The notes: a model not told the origin generated them from the letters alone. Positions 17,289 through 25,561 are shown, numbered from the stretch's first letter. The stretch is DNA of 64,000 nt from Arthrobacter sp. 24S4-2 (GCF_005280255.1 NZ_CP040018.1:1674001-1738000); one strand, 5' to 3'. Program-made: numbers and translations.

Positions 17289-18570
17289 AACCCGGACGGC
17301 AGCACCCGTGCTGCCGGGCTACGAAGCCCACGACTCCGCCCGCTGGGTGGAGGAGCCGCCCAAGACCACGTACCGCTCCGACTTCGAACGGGACCGTGCA
17401 CGGGTCCTGCACTCGTCCGCGCTGCGCCGGCTGGGCGCCAAGACGCAGGTTGTCGCCCCGGACACCGACGACTTCGTCCGGACCCGGCTCACGCACAGCC
17501 TTGAAGTGGCCCAGGTGGGCCGCGAACTGGGGCGGACGCTGGGCTGCGATCCCGACGTGGTGGACACCGCCTGCCTCAGCCACGACCTCGGCCACCCGCC
17601 GTTCGGACACAACGGCGAATCCGCGCTCAATGAGATGGCGCATGGAATCGGCGGATTCGAGGGCAACGCCCAGACCCTCCGGCTGCTGAGCCGGCTGGAG
17701 CCCAAGGTCCTGGCCGCCGACGGAACGCCGGCCGGGCTCAACCTCACCCGCGCCAGCCTCGACGCCGCCGCCAAGTATCCCTGGTCGGCGTTGAACGCCC
17801 CCGTGATCCACGGCCAGCGGACCAGCAAGTTCGGCGCCTACGAGGACGACCTGCCCATCTTCGACTGGCTGCGCGAAGGAGCACCGGAGCGCCGTTCGTG
17901 CCTCGAAGCGCAGGTCATGGATCTCGCGGACGACATCTCCTACTCGGTGCACGACGTCGAGGACGCCATCGTGGCAGGGCACTTCCAGCTGCGCTGGATG
18001 GACAACCCGGACCACCGCGCCCGCGTGGTGGGCTACGCCAAGCAGTGGTACCTGCCCCACAACGATCCCGCGGCGATCGACGCCGCCCTGGCCCGGCTCG
18101 AGGCGACGGACGTCTGGGTGCGCGAAGCCGACGGCAGCCGCAAGGCAATGGCCGCCCTGAAAGACATGACCAGCCAGCTGATCGGCAGGTTCTGCCAGAG
18201 CGCCCTGGAAACCACCCGCGCCGTCTACGGCCCCGAAAACCTGACCCGCTACAACGCCGAACTGATGGTGCCGGACGAAACCGTGATGGAAATCGCGGTG
18301 ATGAAGGGCCTGGCCACCACCTTCGTGATGACCACAGAGCACCGCCAGCCCATCTACGAACGCCAGCGCGAGGTCCTGCACGCGCTCGTGACGGCGCTGA
18401 ACGCCACCGGGGACCGCCACCTGGAGCCGATGTTCGCCGCTGACTGGCGGGACGCGCCCGACGACGGCGCCCGCCTTCGCGTCGTCATCGACCAGGTCGC
18501 TTCATTGACGGACGGTTCGGCGCTGGCCATGTACGAACGGCTGGTGGGCAGCCTGCCGTCGCTTTGGTAG
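17281..18570 (+). CDS. dgt: Deoxyguanosinetriphosphate triphosphohydrolase-like protein
   Basis: A 429-residue HD-domain enzyme that splits dNTPs into deoxynucleoside and triphosphate. Metal and catalytic residues are visible: RTRLTHSLEVAQVGRELG (about 72-89), SHDLGHPPFGHNGE (about 99-112, the HD pair) and DLADDISYSVHDVEDA near 217. GTG 17281 lies 8 bases inside the end of dusB; the open frame extends upstream only as dusB antiframe. dusB-dgt-dnaG is a common actinobacterial order, linking tRNA modification, the dNTP pool and replication. Confidence 0.92.
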   Translation: MAETRTAAPVLPGYEAHDSARWVEEPPKTTYRSDFERDRARVLHSSALRRLGAKTQVVAPDTDDFVRTRLTHSLEVAQVGRELGRTLGCDPDVVDTACLSHDLGHPPFGHNGESALNEMAHGIGGFEGNAQTLRLLSRLEPKVLAADGTPAGLNLTRASLDAAAKYPWSALNAPVIHGQRTSKFGAYEDDLPIFDWLREGAPERRSCLEAQVMDLADDISYSVHDVEDAIVAGHFQLRWMDNPDHRARVVGYAKQWYLPHNDPAAIDAALARLEATDVWVREADGSRKAMAALKDMTSQLIGRFCQSALETTRAVYGPENLTRYNAELMVPDETVMEIAVMKGLATTFVMTTEHRQPIYERQREVLHALVTALNATGDRHLEPMFAADWRDAPDDGARLRVVIDQVASLTDGSALAMYERLVGSLPSLW

Positions 18571-18574
18571 CGGC

Positions 18575-18580
18575 TAGGAT
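18575..18580 (+). promoter_or_regulatory. -10 element of a leaderless dnaG promoter
   Basis: TAGGAT ends 6 bases before the GTG at 18587, so transcription would start at or next to the start codon. No ribosome-binding site is present. Confidence 0.6.
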
Positions 18581-18586
18581 GGCTCT

Positions 18587-20494
18587 GTGGCTGGGCTGAT
18601 TAAACGCGAAGATATTGACGAAGTACGCCAGCGCACGGATATCAAGGAAGTCGTTGACGGCTACGTGACGCTCAAGGGCGCCGGGCTGGGGTCGTACAAG
18701 GGCCTTTGCCCCTTCCACGACGAGCGCTCGCCGTCGTTCACCGTCCGCCCGCAGGTGGGCCGGTACCACTGCTTCGGCTGCGGCGAGGACGGCGACGTCA
18801 TCGCCTTCGTCCAGAAACTGGACCACACCTCGTTCCATGAAGCCGTGGAAAAACTTGCCGCCCGGATCGGCTTTGAGCTGCGCTACGAGGACGGCGGCAC
18901 GGGCCCCAACCGGGAAGACGTGGGCAAGCGCCAGCGGCTTCTGGACGCCCACAAAGTGGCTGACGAATTTTTCCGGGCACAGTTGCTGACTGCGGGCGCC
19001 GCCGAGGGCCGCAACTTCCTCCACGGCCGCGGCTTCGACCGCGCCGCAGCCGAGCAGTTCGGCGTGGGTTACGCCCCGCAGGGCTGGGATGCGCTCCTCA
19101 AACACCTCCGCGGGCGCGGCTACACCGATGCCGAGCTGAAGCTCACGGGCATGTTCTCGGAAGGCAACCGGGGGATCTACGACCGCTTCCGCGGCCGCCT
19201 GATCTGGCCCATCCGCGACATCGCGGGCGACACCATCGGCTTCGGCGCCCGGAAACTCTATGAGGACGACCAGGGCCCCAAATACCTCAACACCCCGGAG
19301 ACAACGCTCTATAAGAAGTCCCAGGTGCTCTATGGCATCGACCTGGCGAAACGGAACATCGCCAAGGAGCGGCAGCTGGTGGTGGTGGAGGGCTACACCG
19401 ACGTCATGGCCTGCCACCTGTCCGGCATCGCCACCGCCGTGGCCACCTGCGGCACCGCGTTCGGCGCCGACCACATCAAGATCGCCCGGCGGCTGCTGTC
19501 CGACGACGGCACCGGCGGAGAAGTCATCTTCACCTTCGACGGCGACGCCGCCGGCCAGAAAGCTGCCTTGCGCGCCTTCGAGGAGGACCAGCGCTTCGTG
19601 GCGCAGACCTACGTCGCGGTGGAGCCCACCGGCGCCGACCCCTGTGACCTGCGGCAGTCCCGGGGCGACTCCGCCGTGCGGGACCTGATCAGCAGCCGCC
19701 GTCCGCTGTTTGAATTCGCCATCAGGGCCACACTGAGGCGGCACAACCTGGACACCGTCGAAGGCCGCATTGCCGCCTTGCGGGAGTCCGCACCGGTCGT
19801 GGCCCAGATCCGGGACGCGGCAATCCGGCCCGGCTACGCCCGCGAACTCGCCGGCTGGCTCGGCATGGCTGTTGAGGAGGTCAGCCGCGCGGTGGCCGTC
19901 GCCGCCAAACGCGCTGCCCAGGGCGAAACGCCCACGGGCCAGGGCGGTGGGCAGCAGCGGACAGGCGCGGCTCCCGGCATTGCCGAGTTGCCGGCGTCGG
20001 GCGTTGTGCCGTCCTTCAACAGGCCGGACCCCAGGGACCCGGTGGCGTCCATGGAGCGGCAGGCGCTGGAGGTGGCCCTCCAGGAGCCCGCCATGCTCGC
20101 CGGAGGGATCTGGGACCGGTTTAGTGCGGCCGGGTTCAAGACCCCCGCCTACCAGGCCGTCCACGACGCCATGCGCGCCTCCGGGCCCGGCCTGACGGGT
20201 GATCCGGCGCGCTGGGTGGAGCAGGTCATGCAAGAGGTGCCGGAGCCTCTCCGGCCGCTGGTCTCTGAGCTTGCCGTGGTGCCGCTGCCGGCGAGCAACG
20301 CCGAAGGTGTGCTCAAGTACTGCCGTGACATCCTGGCCCGGCTCTTCGAACTGCAGATCACCAGGGTCAAGGCGGACAAGATGGGGCAGCTGCAGCGCCT
20401 GGACGGTTCAGCCCACCCAGAGGAGTTCCAGCGGCTGAACCGTGAGCTGATGATGCTGGAAATGGAGCGCCGCTCGCTCCGTTCCGATGCCTGA
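18587..20494 (+). CDS. dnaG: DNA primase
   Basis: A 635-residue primase that makes RNA primers at the replication fork. The N-terminal CHC2 zinc finger has Cys41, His44, Cys62 and Cys65 (CPFH, CFGC). The catalytic core follows, with the toprim segment VVVEGYTDVMACH near 266 and FTFDGDAAGQKA near 310. The C-terminal 130 residues form the helical DnaB-binding region. A Gly/Gln-rich linker lies near 446-460. It starts at GTG 18587 from a leaderless promoter 17 bp after dgt. Confidence 0.96.
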   Translation: MAGLIKREDIDEVRQRTDIKEVVDGYVTLKGAGLGSYKGLCPFHDERSPSFTVRPQVGRYHCFGCGEDGDVIAFVQKLDHTSFHEAVEKLAARIGFELRYEDGGTGPNREDVGKRQRLLDAHKVADEFFRAQLLTAGAAEGRNFLHGRGFDRAAAEQFGVGYAPQGWDALLKHLRGRGYTDAELKLTGMFSEGNRGIYDRFRGRLIWPIRDIAGDTIGFGARKLYEDDQGPKYLNTPETTLYKKSQVLYGIDLAKRNIAKERQLVVVEGYTDVMACHLSGIATAVATCGTAFGADHIKIARRLLSDDGTGGEVIFTFDGDAAGQKAALRAFEEDQRFVAQTYVAVEPTGADPCDLRQSRGDSAVRDLISSRRPLFEFAIRATLRRHNLDTVEGRIAALRESAPVVAQIRDAAIRPGYARELAGWLGMAVEEVSRAVAVAAKRAAQGETPTGQGGGQQRTGAAPGIAELPASGVVPSFNRPDPRDPVASMERQALEVALQEPAMLAGGIWDRFSAAGFKTPAYQAVHDAMRASGPGLTGDPARWVEQVMQEVPEPLRPLVSELAVVPLPASNAEGVLKYCRDILARLFELQITRVKADKMGQLQRLDGSAHPEEFQRLNRELMMLEMERRSLRSDA

Positions 20495-20552
20495 GCCCGG
20501 CCCGGCACGCAGGCCCGGGACTCCTTCGGATCCGCTCAATTCCGTTTCCCGA

Positions 20553-20583
20553 TTTCACTTCCCAGCGGGGTCTTTGCTAGGCT
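20553..20583 (+). promoter_or_regulatory. Promoter of first tRNA-Asn
   Basis: TTCACT (20554-20559), an 18-base spacer and TAGGCT (20578-20583), followed by the tRNA at 20598. The second copy has the same layout. Confidence 0.5.
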
Positions 20584-20597
20584 AGTACCCGCTTCAT

Positions 20598-20670
20598 TCC
20601 TCCTTAGCTCAATTGGCAGAGCATTCGACTGTTAATCGAAGGGTTGCTGGTTCAAGTCCAGCAGGAGGAG
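20598..20670 (+). tRNA. tRNA-Asn (GTT), copy 1
   Basis: 73 nt. Acceptor TCCTCCT pairs with AGGAGGA, discriminator G. D-arm GCTC/GAGC, anticodon stem TTCGA/TCGAA with GTT at 20631-20633, T-arm GCTGG-TTCAAGT-CCAGC. CCA is not encoded. Confidence 0.95.
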
Positions 20671-20675
20671 CGCGC

Positions 20676-20712
20676 AGTCCCCGTTCCGGGTCACCGGGGC
20701 GGGGACTTTTTT
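20676..20712 (+). terminator. Intrinsic terminator after tRNA-Asn copy 1
   Basis: Stem AGTCCCCG (20676-20683) with CGGGGACT (20700-20707), followed by a run of six T. It starts 6 bases after the tRNA. Confidence 0.85.
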
Positions 20713-20729
20713 ATACCCCGGCGGGGTAT
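20713..20729. repeat. Perfect palindrome between the two tRNA-Asn units
   Basis: ATACCCC-GGC-GGGGTAT, directly after the first terminator and upstream of the second tRNA promoter. It may be an extra terminator arm or a protein site; its role is unknown. Confidence 0.5.
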
Positions 20730-20752
20730 TTAGGCGTGCGCTGCCGCCCGAT

Positions 20753-20782
20753 TTCACATTGGGGCAAAACCTTTGCTAATGT
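20753..20782 (+). promoter_or_regulatory. Promoter of second tRNA-Asn
   Basis: TTCACA (20753-20758), an 18-base spacer and TAATGT (20777-20782). The TTTGCTA run and the GCTTCATTCC before the tRNA match the first copy. Confidence 0.5.
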
Positions 20783-20796
20783 CATACCTGCTTCAT

Positions 20797-20869
20797 TCCT
20801 CCTTAGCTCAATTGGCAGAGCATTCGACTGTTAATCGAAGGGTTGCTGGTTCAAGTCCAGCAGGAGGAG
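20797..20869 (+). tRNA. tRNA-Asn (GTT), copy 2
   Basis: Identical in all 73 nt to the copy at 20598. Anticodon at 20830-20832. The duplication includes the promoter region but each copy has a different terminator. Confidence 0.95.
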
Positions 20870-20875
20870 CGGACA

Positions 20876-20916
20876 GGCCCTGTGGCCGGCTAACAGCCGG
20901 CCGCAGGGCCTTTTTT
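20876..20916 (+). terminator. Intrinsic terminator after tRNA-Asn copy 2
   Basis: Long GC stem starting GGCCCTG (20876-20882) and ending CAGGGCC (20904-20910), with GGCCGGC/GCCGGCC inside, followed by six T. Confidence 0.85.
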
Positions 20917-20925
20917 ATTGGGGCG

Positions 20926-21333
20926 CTAGACGAAGTCCATCTCCACTTGCAGGAAGCGCTCTGCCTCGGCTATGGCTTCGCGGAAGGCTTCGTCCTCGGT
21001 GGGGGACTTCCGTGGCTCGCGCGGGTGCCATTCATGCGGCGCTGAGTGCACCCTGGTAAAGCCGCCGTCCGGCGGCGCGTAGAAGATGCCAAACCGCTGC
21101 ACAGGCCATTCAGGCGACGTTTCAGGTGCCACCAGGAGCGCGGCGTTGAAGGCAGGATTGAACCATTGGGCGATGGGGCGTCGCCGGTCTTCGGTGAACA
21201 GCCCGGCGGCGTACAGCGCTGCCGACTGCGGGCTTGTCTGACTGCACAGCCGTTCCCACCACAGGGGCAGGATGCCGCCGTCGCATCGCTGCCACGTGGC
21301 CGGAAGGGGTGGATGATGCTGCCAGTCGGGCAC
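20926..21333 (-). CDS. Hypothetical protein, 135 residues, Trp-rich
   Basis: I do not recognise the family. The protein from GTG 21333 has many Trp and Pro residues in the first half (WQHH, LWWERL, QWFNPAF, PEWPVQRFG) and an acidic C-terminus (TEDEAFREAIAEAERFLQV). There is no signal peptide and no membrane segment. Third codon positions look coding-like. TAAAGT lies 5 bases before the GTG, so the transcript is probably leaderless. It is convergent with the tRNA-Asn unit; the stop is 10 bp from the terminator. Confidence 0.6.
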   Translation of the reverse strand: MPDWQHHPPLPATWQRCDGGILPLWWERLCSQTSPQSAALYAAGLFTEDRRRPIAQWFNPAFNAALLVAPETSPEWPVQRFGIFYAPPDGGFTRVHSAPHEWHPREPRKSPTEDEAFREAIAEAERFLQVEMDFV

Positions 21334-21398
21334 ACAACAACTTTATCGCGCGGGCAATTGCCGGAACAGGGCCAAAGACCCTGTCGGGGCACACGGTG

Positions 21399-21578
21399 TC
21401 AGGGCCGGTTCCAGGGGCCCGGGTTGACCCGGTACAGCAGGGCCGAGCCGGCAACAGCACCCAGGATGATGCCCATGGCCGGGTTCCCCATGGCGCGTCC
21501 GGCGAAGTAGCCGGCGACGGCGCCGAGCACCGCGCCGAGGAACAGGCCCCTGCGGTTGCGGTGCGGTCTTCCGGTCAT
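21399..21578 (-). CDS. Small membrane protein with glycine-zipper helices, 59 residues
   Basis: A short reading frame from ATG 21578. A basic start (MTGRPHRNRRG) leads into two hydrophobic helices rich in Gly and Ala (FLGAVLGAVAGYFAG, 13-27, and MGIILGAVAGSALLY, 35-49), then VNPGPWNRP. The small-x3-small spacing is typical of glycine-zipper membrane proteins. Third codon positions are almost all G or C, supporting real coding. The function is unknown. A 6-bp GC hairpin (ACAGGG/CCCTGT, 21366-21384) follows the stop. Confidence 0.65.
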   Translation of the reverse strand: MTGRPHRNRRGLFLGAVLGAVAGYFAGRAMGNPAMGIILGAVAGSALLYRVNPGPWNRP

Positions 21579-21612
21579 CAGTTCAGCCTAGCGGTAGCCT
21601 GCGCGGGCTCTC

Positions 21613-21665
21613 GTGGATGGAGGGTACCTCAGTGAATGGAGGGTACCTCAGTGAATGGAGGGTAC
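21613..21665. repeat. 19-bp tandem repeat, 2.8 copies, at the 3' end of the MFS gene
   Basis: Units start at 21613, 21632 and 21651 and read GTGAATGGAGGGTACCTCA; the first has one mismatch and the third is partial. The MFS gene ends inside (stop at 21648-21650), so each unit offers the same PSIH-stop ending. It looks like replication slippage. Confidence 0.85.
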
Positions 21666-22871
21666 TGTGCGCGGCCGGACGATCAGCCACAACACGGCAA
21701 CGGCCAGCAGGATGCTGGTGGCCTGCACGCCTCCCATGACGGTTGCGGAGATGTCACCGAACCAGCCCACCACCGGGGAAACGATGCCCGCCATCATGAA
21801 CGTTGCGGCACCCAGGAGCGACGCGGCGGTTCCCGCCTGCGCTCCGTGGGTGGACAGTGCCAGGACCTGAACGCAGGGGAACGTGAAGCCGGTGCCGAGG
21901 ATATAGAACCAGAGCGGCACCATCACGCCCCAAAGTCCGAAGCCCAGTTGGTCGAAAATCACAATCAGGAGCGCCATCAGGAACATCCATGCCGTGGAAC
22001 AGGCCAGGATCCACTGAGGCGGCACCCGTTTGATCACCCGGGAGCTGCTCTGCACGCCTGCCACGATGCCCAGCGAGTTGATGCCGAACAGCAAACCGTA
22101 CTGCTGCGGCGTGAACCCGTATACATCCTGGAACAGGAACGGCGAAGCGGAGAGGTACGCGAACAGCCCGGCGAAGTTCATGCCGCCAAGCAACAGCAGG
22201 CCCACAAAGATCCGGTCCGAAAACAGGAGCTTGTAGCGCTGGGCGGCGGTGAGTCCGGACTTGCCCCGGAGTTCGCGGGGGAGTGTTTCGCGGACCAGGA
22301 GGATGGCGGCAATGATCACCAGGGTGCCGTAGCCGGCCAGGAAGTAGAAGATTCCCGGCCAGGGCATGATCAGCAGCAGCTGCGAGCCAATGACGGGAGC
22401 CAGGATCGGGGCCATCCCATTCACCAGCGCCATCCGGGAGAACATCCGCACCATGGCGTATCCGCTGAAGAGATCACGCACCATCGCCATGGCCACCACG
22501 CCGCCACCGGCCGCTCCGATGCCCATCAGCACCCGGAAGAGTCCCAGGCTTGCCAGGTCGGTGGAGAGTGCAGCGCCGAGCGAAGCTGTGATGTGCAGCG
22601 CAGTGGCAAGGATCAGGGGCAGCCTCCGGCCGAACTTGTCACTGAGCGGTCCGACGACCAGCTGGCCCAGGGCGAAGCCGACTGTTGTTCCGGTCAGCGT
22701 GAGCTGAACTTCCGCCTCGGACACCCCGAGACTGGCCTCAAGGGCAGGAAAGGCCGGAAGGTACAGATCGATCGTGAATGGCCCCAGGGCCGTCAGGGCA
22801 CCGAGGAGCAGGATGTACAGGAGTTTCCGGCGGCGGCTCAGGGAGTCGCCCGGATTGGCGGGGATGCTCAC
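21648..22871 (-). CDS. MFS multidrug exporter, Bcr/CflA type
   Basis: A 407-residue protein from GTG 22871 with 12 predicted helices. After helix 1 comes TALGPFTIDLYLPAFP (27-42), the hallmark of the Bcr/CflA subfamily (DHA1), followed by the loop 2-3 motif GPLSDKFGRRLP near 78. Such proteins pump drugs, and in some cases sulfonamides or bicyclomycin, out of the cytoplasm in exchange for protons. TATGAT upstream is a good -10, and an AGGATGG leader serves as ribosome-binding site. It is divergent from the holin-like gene. Confidence 0.9.
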   Translation of the reverse strand: MSIPANPGDSLSRRRKLLYILLLGALTALGPFTIDLYLPAFPALEASLGVSEAEVQLTLTGTTVGFALGQLVVGPLSDKFGRRLPLILATALHITASLGAALSTDLASLGLFRVLMGIGAAGGGVVAMAMVRDLFSGYAMVRMFSRMALVNGMAPILAPVIGSQLLLIMPWPGIFYFLAGYGTLVIIAAILLVRETLPRELRGKSGLTAAQRYKLLFSDRIFVGLLLLGGMNFAGLFAYLSASPFLFQDVYGFTPQQYGLLFGINSLGIVAGVQSSSRVIKRVPPQWILACSTAWMFLMALLIVIFDQLGFGLWGVMVPLWFYILGTGFTFPCVQVLALSTHGAQAGTAASLLGAATFMMAGIVSPVVGWFGDISATVMGGVQATSILLAVAVLWLIVRPRTVPSIH

Positions 22872-23055
22872 AGGGAACCATCCTATGGCCCTTGGATCAT
22901 ACTTTTACAGCGTTGGAGGGCGCGCCACACGCTATTACCAGAAGGAGGGCCCGAACCTGAATGATAGTTTTGTCAGCGGGGAGTGTGTGAAGCCGCGCAG
23001 GCCCCCGGAATCCAGCGGAATCCGAATCAAAGATGGAACCAGTTAGGCGGGATCG

Positions 23056-23904
23056 ATGAGCGGACGACACAGCGGCCGGAGCAAAGGCGGACTGAGTATT
23101 GCGGCGCTGCCCAAAACGCTGAGGCTGGTTGCCAAGCTGGCGCCACGGCAGCTCAACGACGAAATCGCCCTCGCAAAAATCGAGGTCAAGCGCAAAGGCA
23201 TCCAGGTCGGGGTGGCGGCGGCGTTCTTCGCCGTCGCACTGCTGTTCGTTGCCTTCCTCGTCATCGGACTCATTGTTGCCGCGATCATGGGGCTTGCCAC
23301 CATCATGCCCGCCTGGCTTGCGGCCCTTCTGGTGTGCGCCGTGTTCCTCGTTATCTCCGTCATCGGCGCACTGGTGGGACTGCGCAAGTTCAAGAAGGCC
23401 ATGCCGCTGGTTCCCGAAGACACCATCCGCGGCCTCAAGCACGATCTCGGCATTGCGAAGCAGGGCTCGGAGTTCGATCCGGCCGTCCTCGACCCGTCCT
23501 CCGAGCAGGCCAAGGCAGCCAAGGAAGCGAAAGCTGCCCAGGAGAAGGCCGAGAAAGAGGCAAAGAAAGCGGCAAAGCCCGACCTTGGCCCTGCCCCCAC
23601 AGAGGCCGAACTGCGGCGGCGCCTGGACCAGCGACGCCGCCACCTGACCGGCGTCCGCGACGAACTGGGCGAGGAACTCGACGTCAAGACGCAGGCTCAG
23701 GTCCTGCTGGACGCCACCCAGAAGCAGCTGAAGACCGGCAAGGAACGGGCCGGCCAGCAATTCGAGTCGCTGACGCGTTCTGCCTCCAATTTCCTGAACC
23801 GCGCCAATGAAGGGCAGTCCGGCGTTCGCTGGAAGCCTCTCGCAGCACTGGCCGCGTCCGCGGCGGTACTCGTCGTCCTGCTCCGGAGGCTCCTCAAGGG
23901 CTAA
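23056..23904 (+). CDS. Phage-holin-superfamily membrane protein (DUF/Phage_holin_3_6)
   Basis: A 282-residue protein. Residues 1-45 are basic; two hydrophobic helices (about 55-83 and 88-115) follow; then a highly charged Ala/Lys/Glu coiled region (about 150-185), and one helix at the very C-terminus (AALAASAAVLVVLLRRLLKG). This fits PF07332, a family named after phage holins but common in actinobacterial chromosomes without phage. It is not evidence of prophage. Function unknown; envelope role likely. After the TAA, the same frame continues 36 coding-like codons (see findings). It is followed by a CDP-alcohol phosphatidyltransferase. Confidence 0.82.
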   Translation: MSGRHSGRSKGGLSIAALPKTLRLVAKLAPRQLNDEIALAKIEVKRKGIQVGVAAAFFAVALLFVAFLVIGLIVAAIMGLATIMPAWLAALLVCAVFLVISVIGALVGLRKFKKAMPLVPEDTIRGLKHDLGIAKQGSEFDPAVLDPSSEQAKAAKEAKAAQEKAEKEAKKAAKPDLGPAPTEAELRRRLDQRRRHLTGVRDELGEELDVKTQAQVLLDATQKQLKTGKERAGQQFESLTRSASNFLNRANEGQSGVRWKPLAALAASAAVLVVLLRRLLKG

Positions 23905-24032
23905 TGGCGGGCCCACGGCGCCATCGCCGGGCCGGCACGCAAGGCGAAGGGCACCAAGCTGCGCCTCCCGAGAATCAGGCAGGCCGCAATCGTGGCCCGG
24001 GCGGCCGACGAGTAAGTGGAAGGAGGTTAGGG

Positions 24033-24656
24033 GTGAAATTCATCAACGCCGGCGCGCGTCAGGGCCAGGGGCACGTAGACAGCGACGCCGTCTTCACCAT
24101 CCCCAACCTCCTCACTGTCCTCCGGTTCATGGGGGTGCCGCTGTTCATCTGGCTGGTCCTGTGGCAGAAGGAATATGCCGCCGCCACGCTGGTGCTGGTC
24201 ATCATGGGCAGCACGGACTGGGTGGACGGGTACATCGCCCGCCGGTTCAACCAGACCTCCCGCCTCGGCCGGATCATGGACCCGGTGGCGGATCGCCTGG
24301 CCCTCATTGCCGTCGCCGTCACACTGGTCATTGCCGGCGTCGTGGAGTGGTGGTATCTGACCGCGCTGGTGGTCCCGGACGCCATCCTGCTGACCGCTTC
24401 GCTCTTCTACTTCCGCGGCCACCCGGACCTGCCCGTCAGCCGGATCGGAAAGATCCGCACGGCACTCCTCCTGGTCGGCACCCCGTTGCTGGTCCTGGCC
24501 AAACTGCCGATTCCGTTCACTGAGGCCTACTTCGTGGCGGCGTGGGTCTTCCTTGGATTGGGGCTGCTCGGCCACTGGGTGGCGGCCTACAACTATTTCC
24601 GGGCCATCGTCCGTAAGGGCAGACTCCTGGCCGCGGACCACGGCGGACGCGGCTGA
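24033..24656 (+). CDS. CDP-alcohol phosphatidyltransferase (PgsA-like)
   Basis: A 207-residue membrane enzyme from GTG 24033, with AGGAGG 6 bases upstream. The catalytic signature D-x2-D-G-x2-A-R-x8-G-x3-D-x3-D is complete (Asp62, Asp65, Gly66, Ala69, Arg70, Gly79, Asp83, Asp87). It transfers a phosphatidyl group from CDP-diacylglycerol to an alcohol. Size and sequence suit glycerol-3-phosphate (PgsA) or a related acceptor, but the acceptor cannot be fixed. The window also holds cdsA, which makes the CDP-diacylglycerol. It overlaps the next gene by one base (TGATG). Confidence 0.88.
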   Translation: MKFINAGARQGQGHVDSDAVFTIPNLLTVLRFMGVPLFIWLVLWQKEYAAATLVLVIMGSTDWVDGYIARRFNQTSRLGRIMDPVADRLALIAVAVTLVIAGVVEWWYLTALVVPDAILLTASLFYFRGHPDLPVSRIGKIRTALLLVGTPLLVLAKLPIPFTEAYFVAAWVFLGLGLLGHWVAAYNYFRAIVRKGRLLAADHGGRG

Positions 24657-25561
24657 TGGTGGGGCTGGCCGTCTTCCTGGCCGTGCTCGGCGCCTTTTGC
24701 CTGGCATTCGGCGCGCAGCGCCAGGGAAGCGCCGTCAAGGCGGACACCGGCGGCCTTGCGCTCAGCTCCTATGGCTTCCTCCGCCTGCTCCGGAATCCCC
24801 GCTGGGTGTTCGGGCTGCTGCTGCTGTGTGCCGGCATGGCGATGAACGCCGTCGCCCTCGTGTCGGCGCCGCTCACGGTGGTGCAGCCGATCGGGGCCAT
24901 TGCCCTGGTCATCACCACGATTGTCAATGCCAAGGATCAAGGGCTGAGCATCAACCGGGCCACCGTGGTGGCCATCTCCGCCTGCGTGACCGGTTCGGCG
25001 ATGTTCGTGCTGCTGGCGGTGAACGTCACGCAGGAAAACCACCACGTGAGTTTCGACGACGAACTCACCATTGTTCTGCTGCTCGCGCTGGCTGTGGGCC
25101 TTTTCGGCACCCTGGCCCTGGTGTTCAAGCACCGGATGAGTGCGTTCATCTACATACTTGGGGCCGGCGTGCTTTTCGGCTTCGTTGCGGTGCTCACGCG
25201 CATCATCGGCAAGCACCTGCTCGACCCGAACGGGCTGGCACTGCTCAACGTGCAGTGGTATTCGGTGGTGGCAATCGTCGCCGCGGGTGGGCTGGGTTCA
25301 TGGTTTGTCCAGTCGGCGTACTCCGGGGGGCCGCCGGACCTTGTCATCGCCGGGCTGACGGTCATCGACCCGATCGTGGGCATCGCCATCGGTATTGCAA
25401 TCCTTGGCGAGCTCCGGCCCGATGTCCACGCCGTATTGGCAATTGCAATGGGGACGGCCGCTTCCCTTGCTATCGTGGGAGTAATCGCCCTCTCGCGGCA
25501 CCACCCCGAAGTGACCAAGCGCAAGAAGGACGCGCGCAAGGCCGCGGGACGCGTGCCGTAG
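24656..25561 (+). CDS. DMT-superfamily membrane protein
   Basis: A 301-residue protein with about nine or ten helices and Ala/Leu/Val-rich content, plus a basic tail (RKKDARKAAGR). The LSAPLTVVQPIGAIAL-like segment (about 68-84, here VSAPLTVVQPIG) recalls NIPA/EamA-type DMT transporters, in which SxPLxVVQPIG is characteristic. The substrate is not predictable (Mg2+ for eukaryotic NIPA; other solutes for bacterial members). It is coupled by TGATG to the phosphatidyltransferase and lies 108 bp before the glycosyltransferase. Confidence 0.75.
   Translation: MVGLAVFLAVLGAFCLAFGAQRQGSAVKADTGGLALSSYGFLRLLRNPRWVFGLLLLCAGMAMNAVALVSAPLTVVQPIGAIALVITTIVNAKDQGLSINRATVVAISACVTGSAMFVLLAVNVTQENHHVSFDDELTIVLLLALAVGLFGTLALVFKHRMSAFIYILGAGVLFGFVAVLTRIIGKHLLDPNGLALLNVQWYSVVAIVAAGGLGSWFVQSAYSGGPPDLVIAGLTVIDPIVGIAIGIAILGELRPDVHAVLAIAMGTAASLAIVGVIALSRHHPEVTKRKKDARKAAGRVP

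Noticed and set aside
23056..23904. Prophage, because of the holin-family protein
   Set aside because: No integrase, capsid, terminase or att-like repeat is nearby; this family is common in actinobacterial chromosomes.
23904..24032. N-terminal extension of the CDP-alcohol phosphatidyltransferase from ATG 23904
   Set aside because: The GTG at 24033 has an AGGAGG site at the right distance and gives the normal family start; the extension is Gly/Arg-rich and poor in coding bias.
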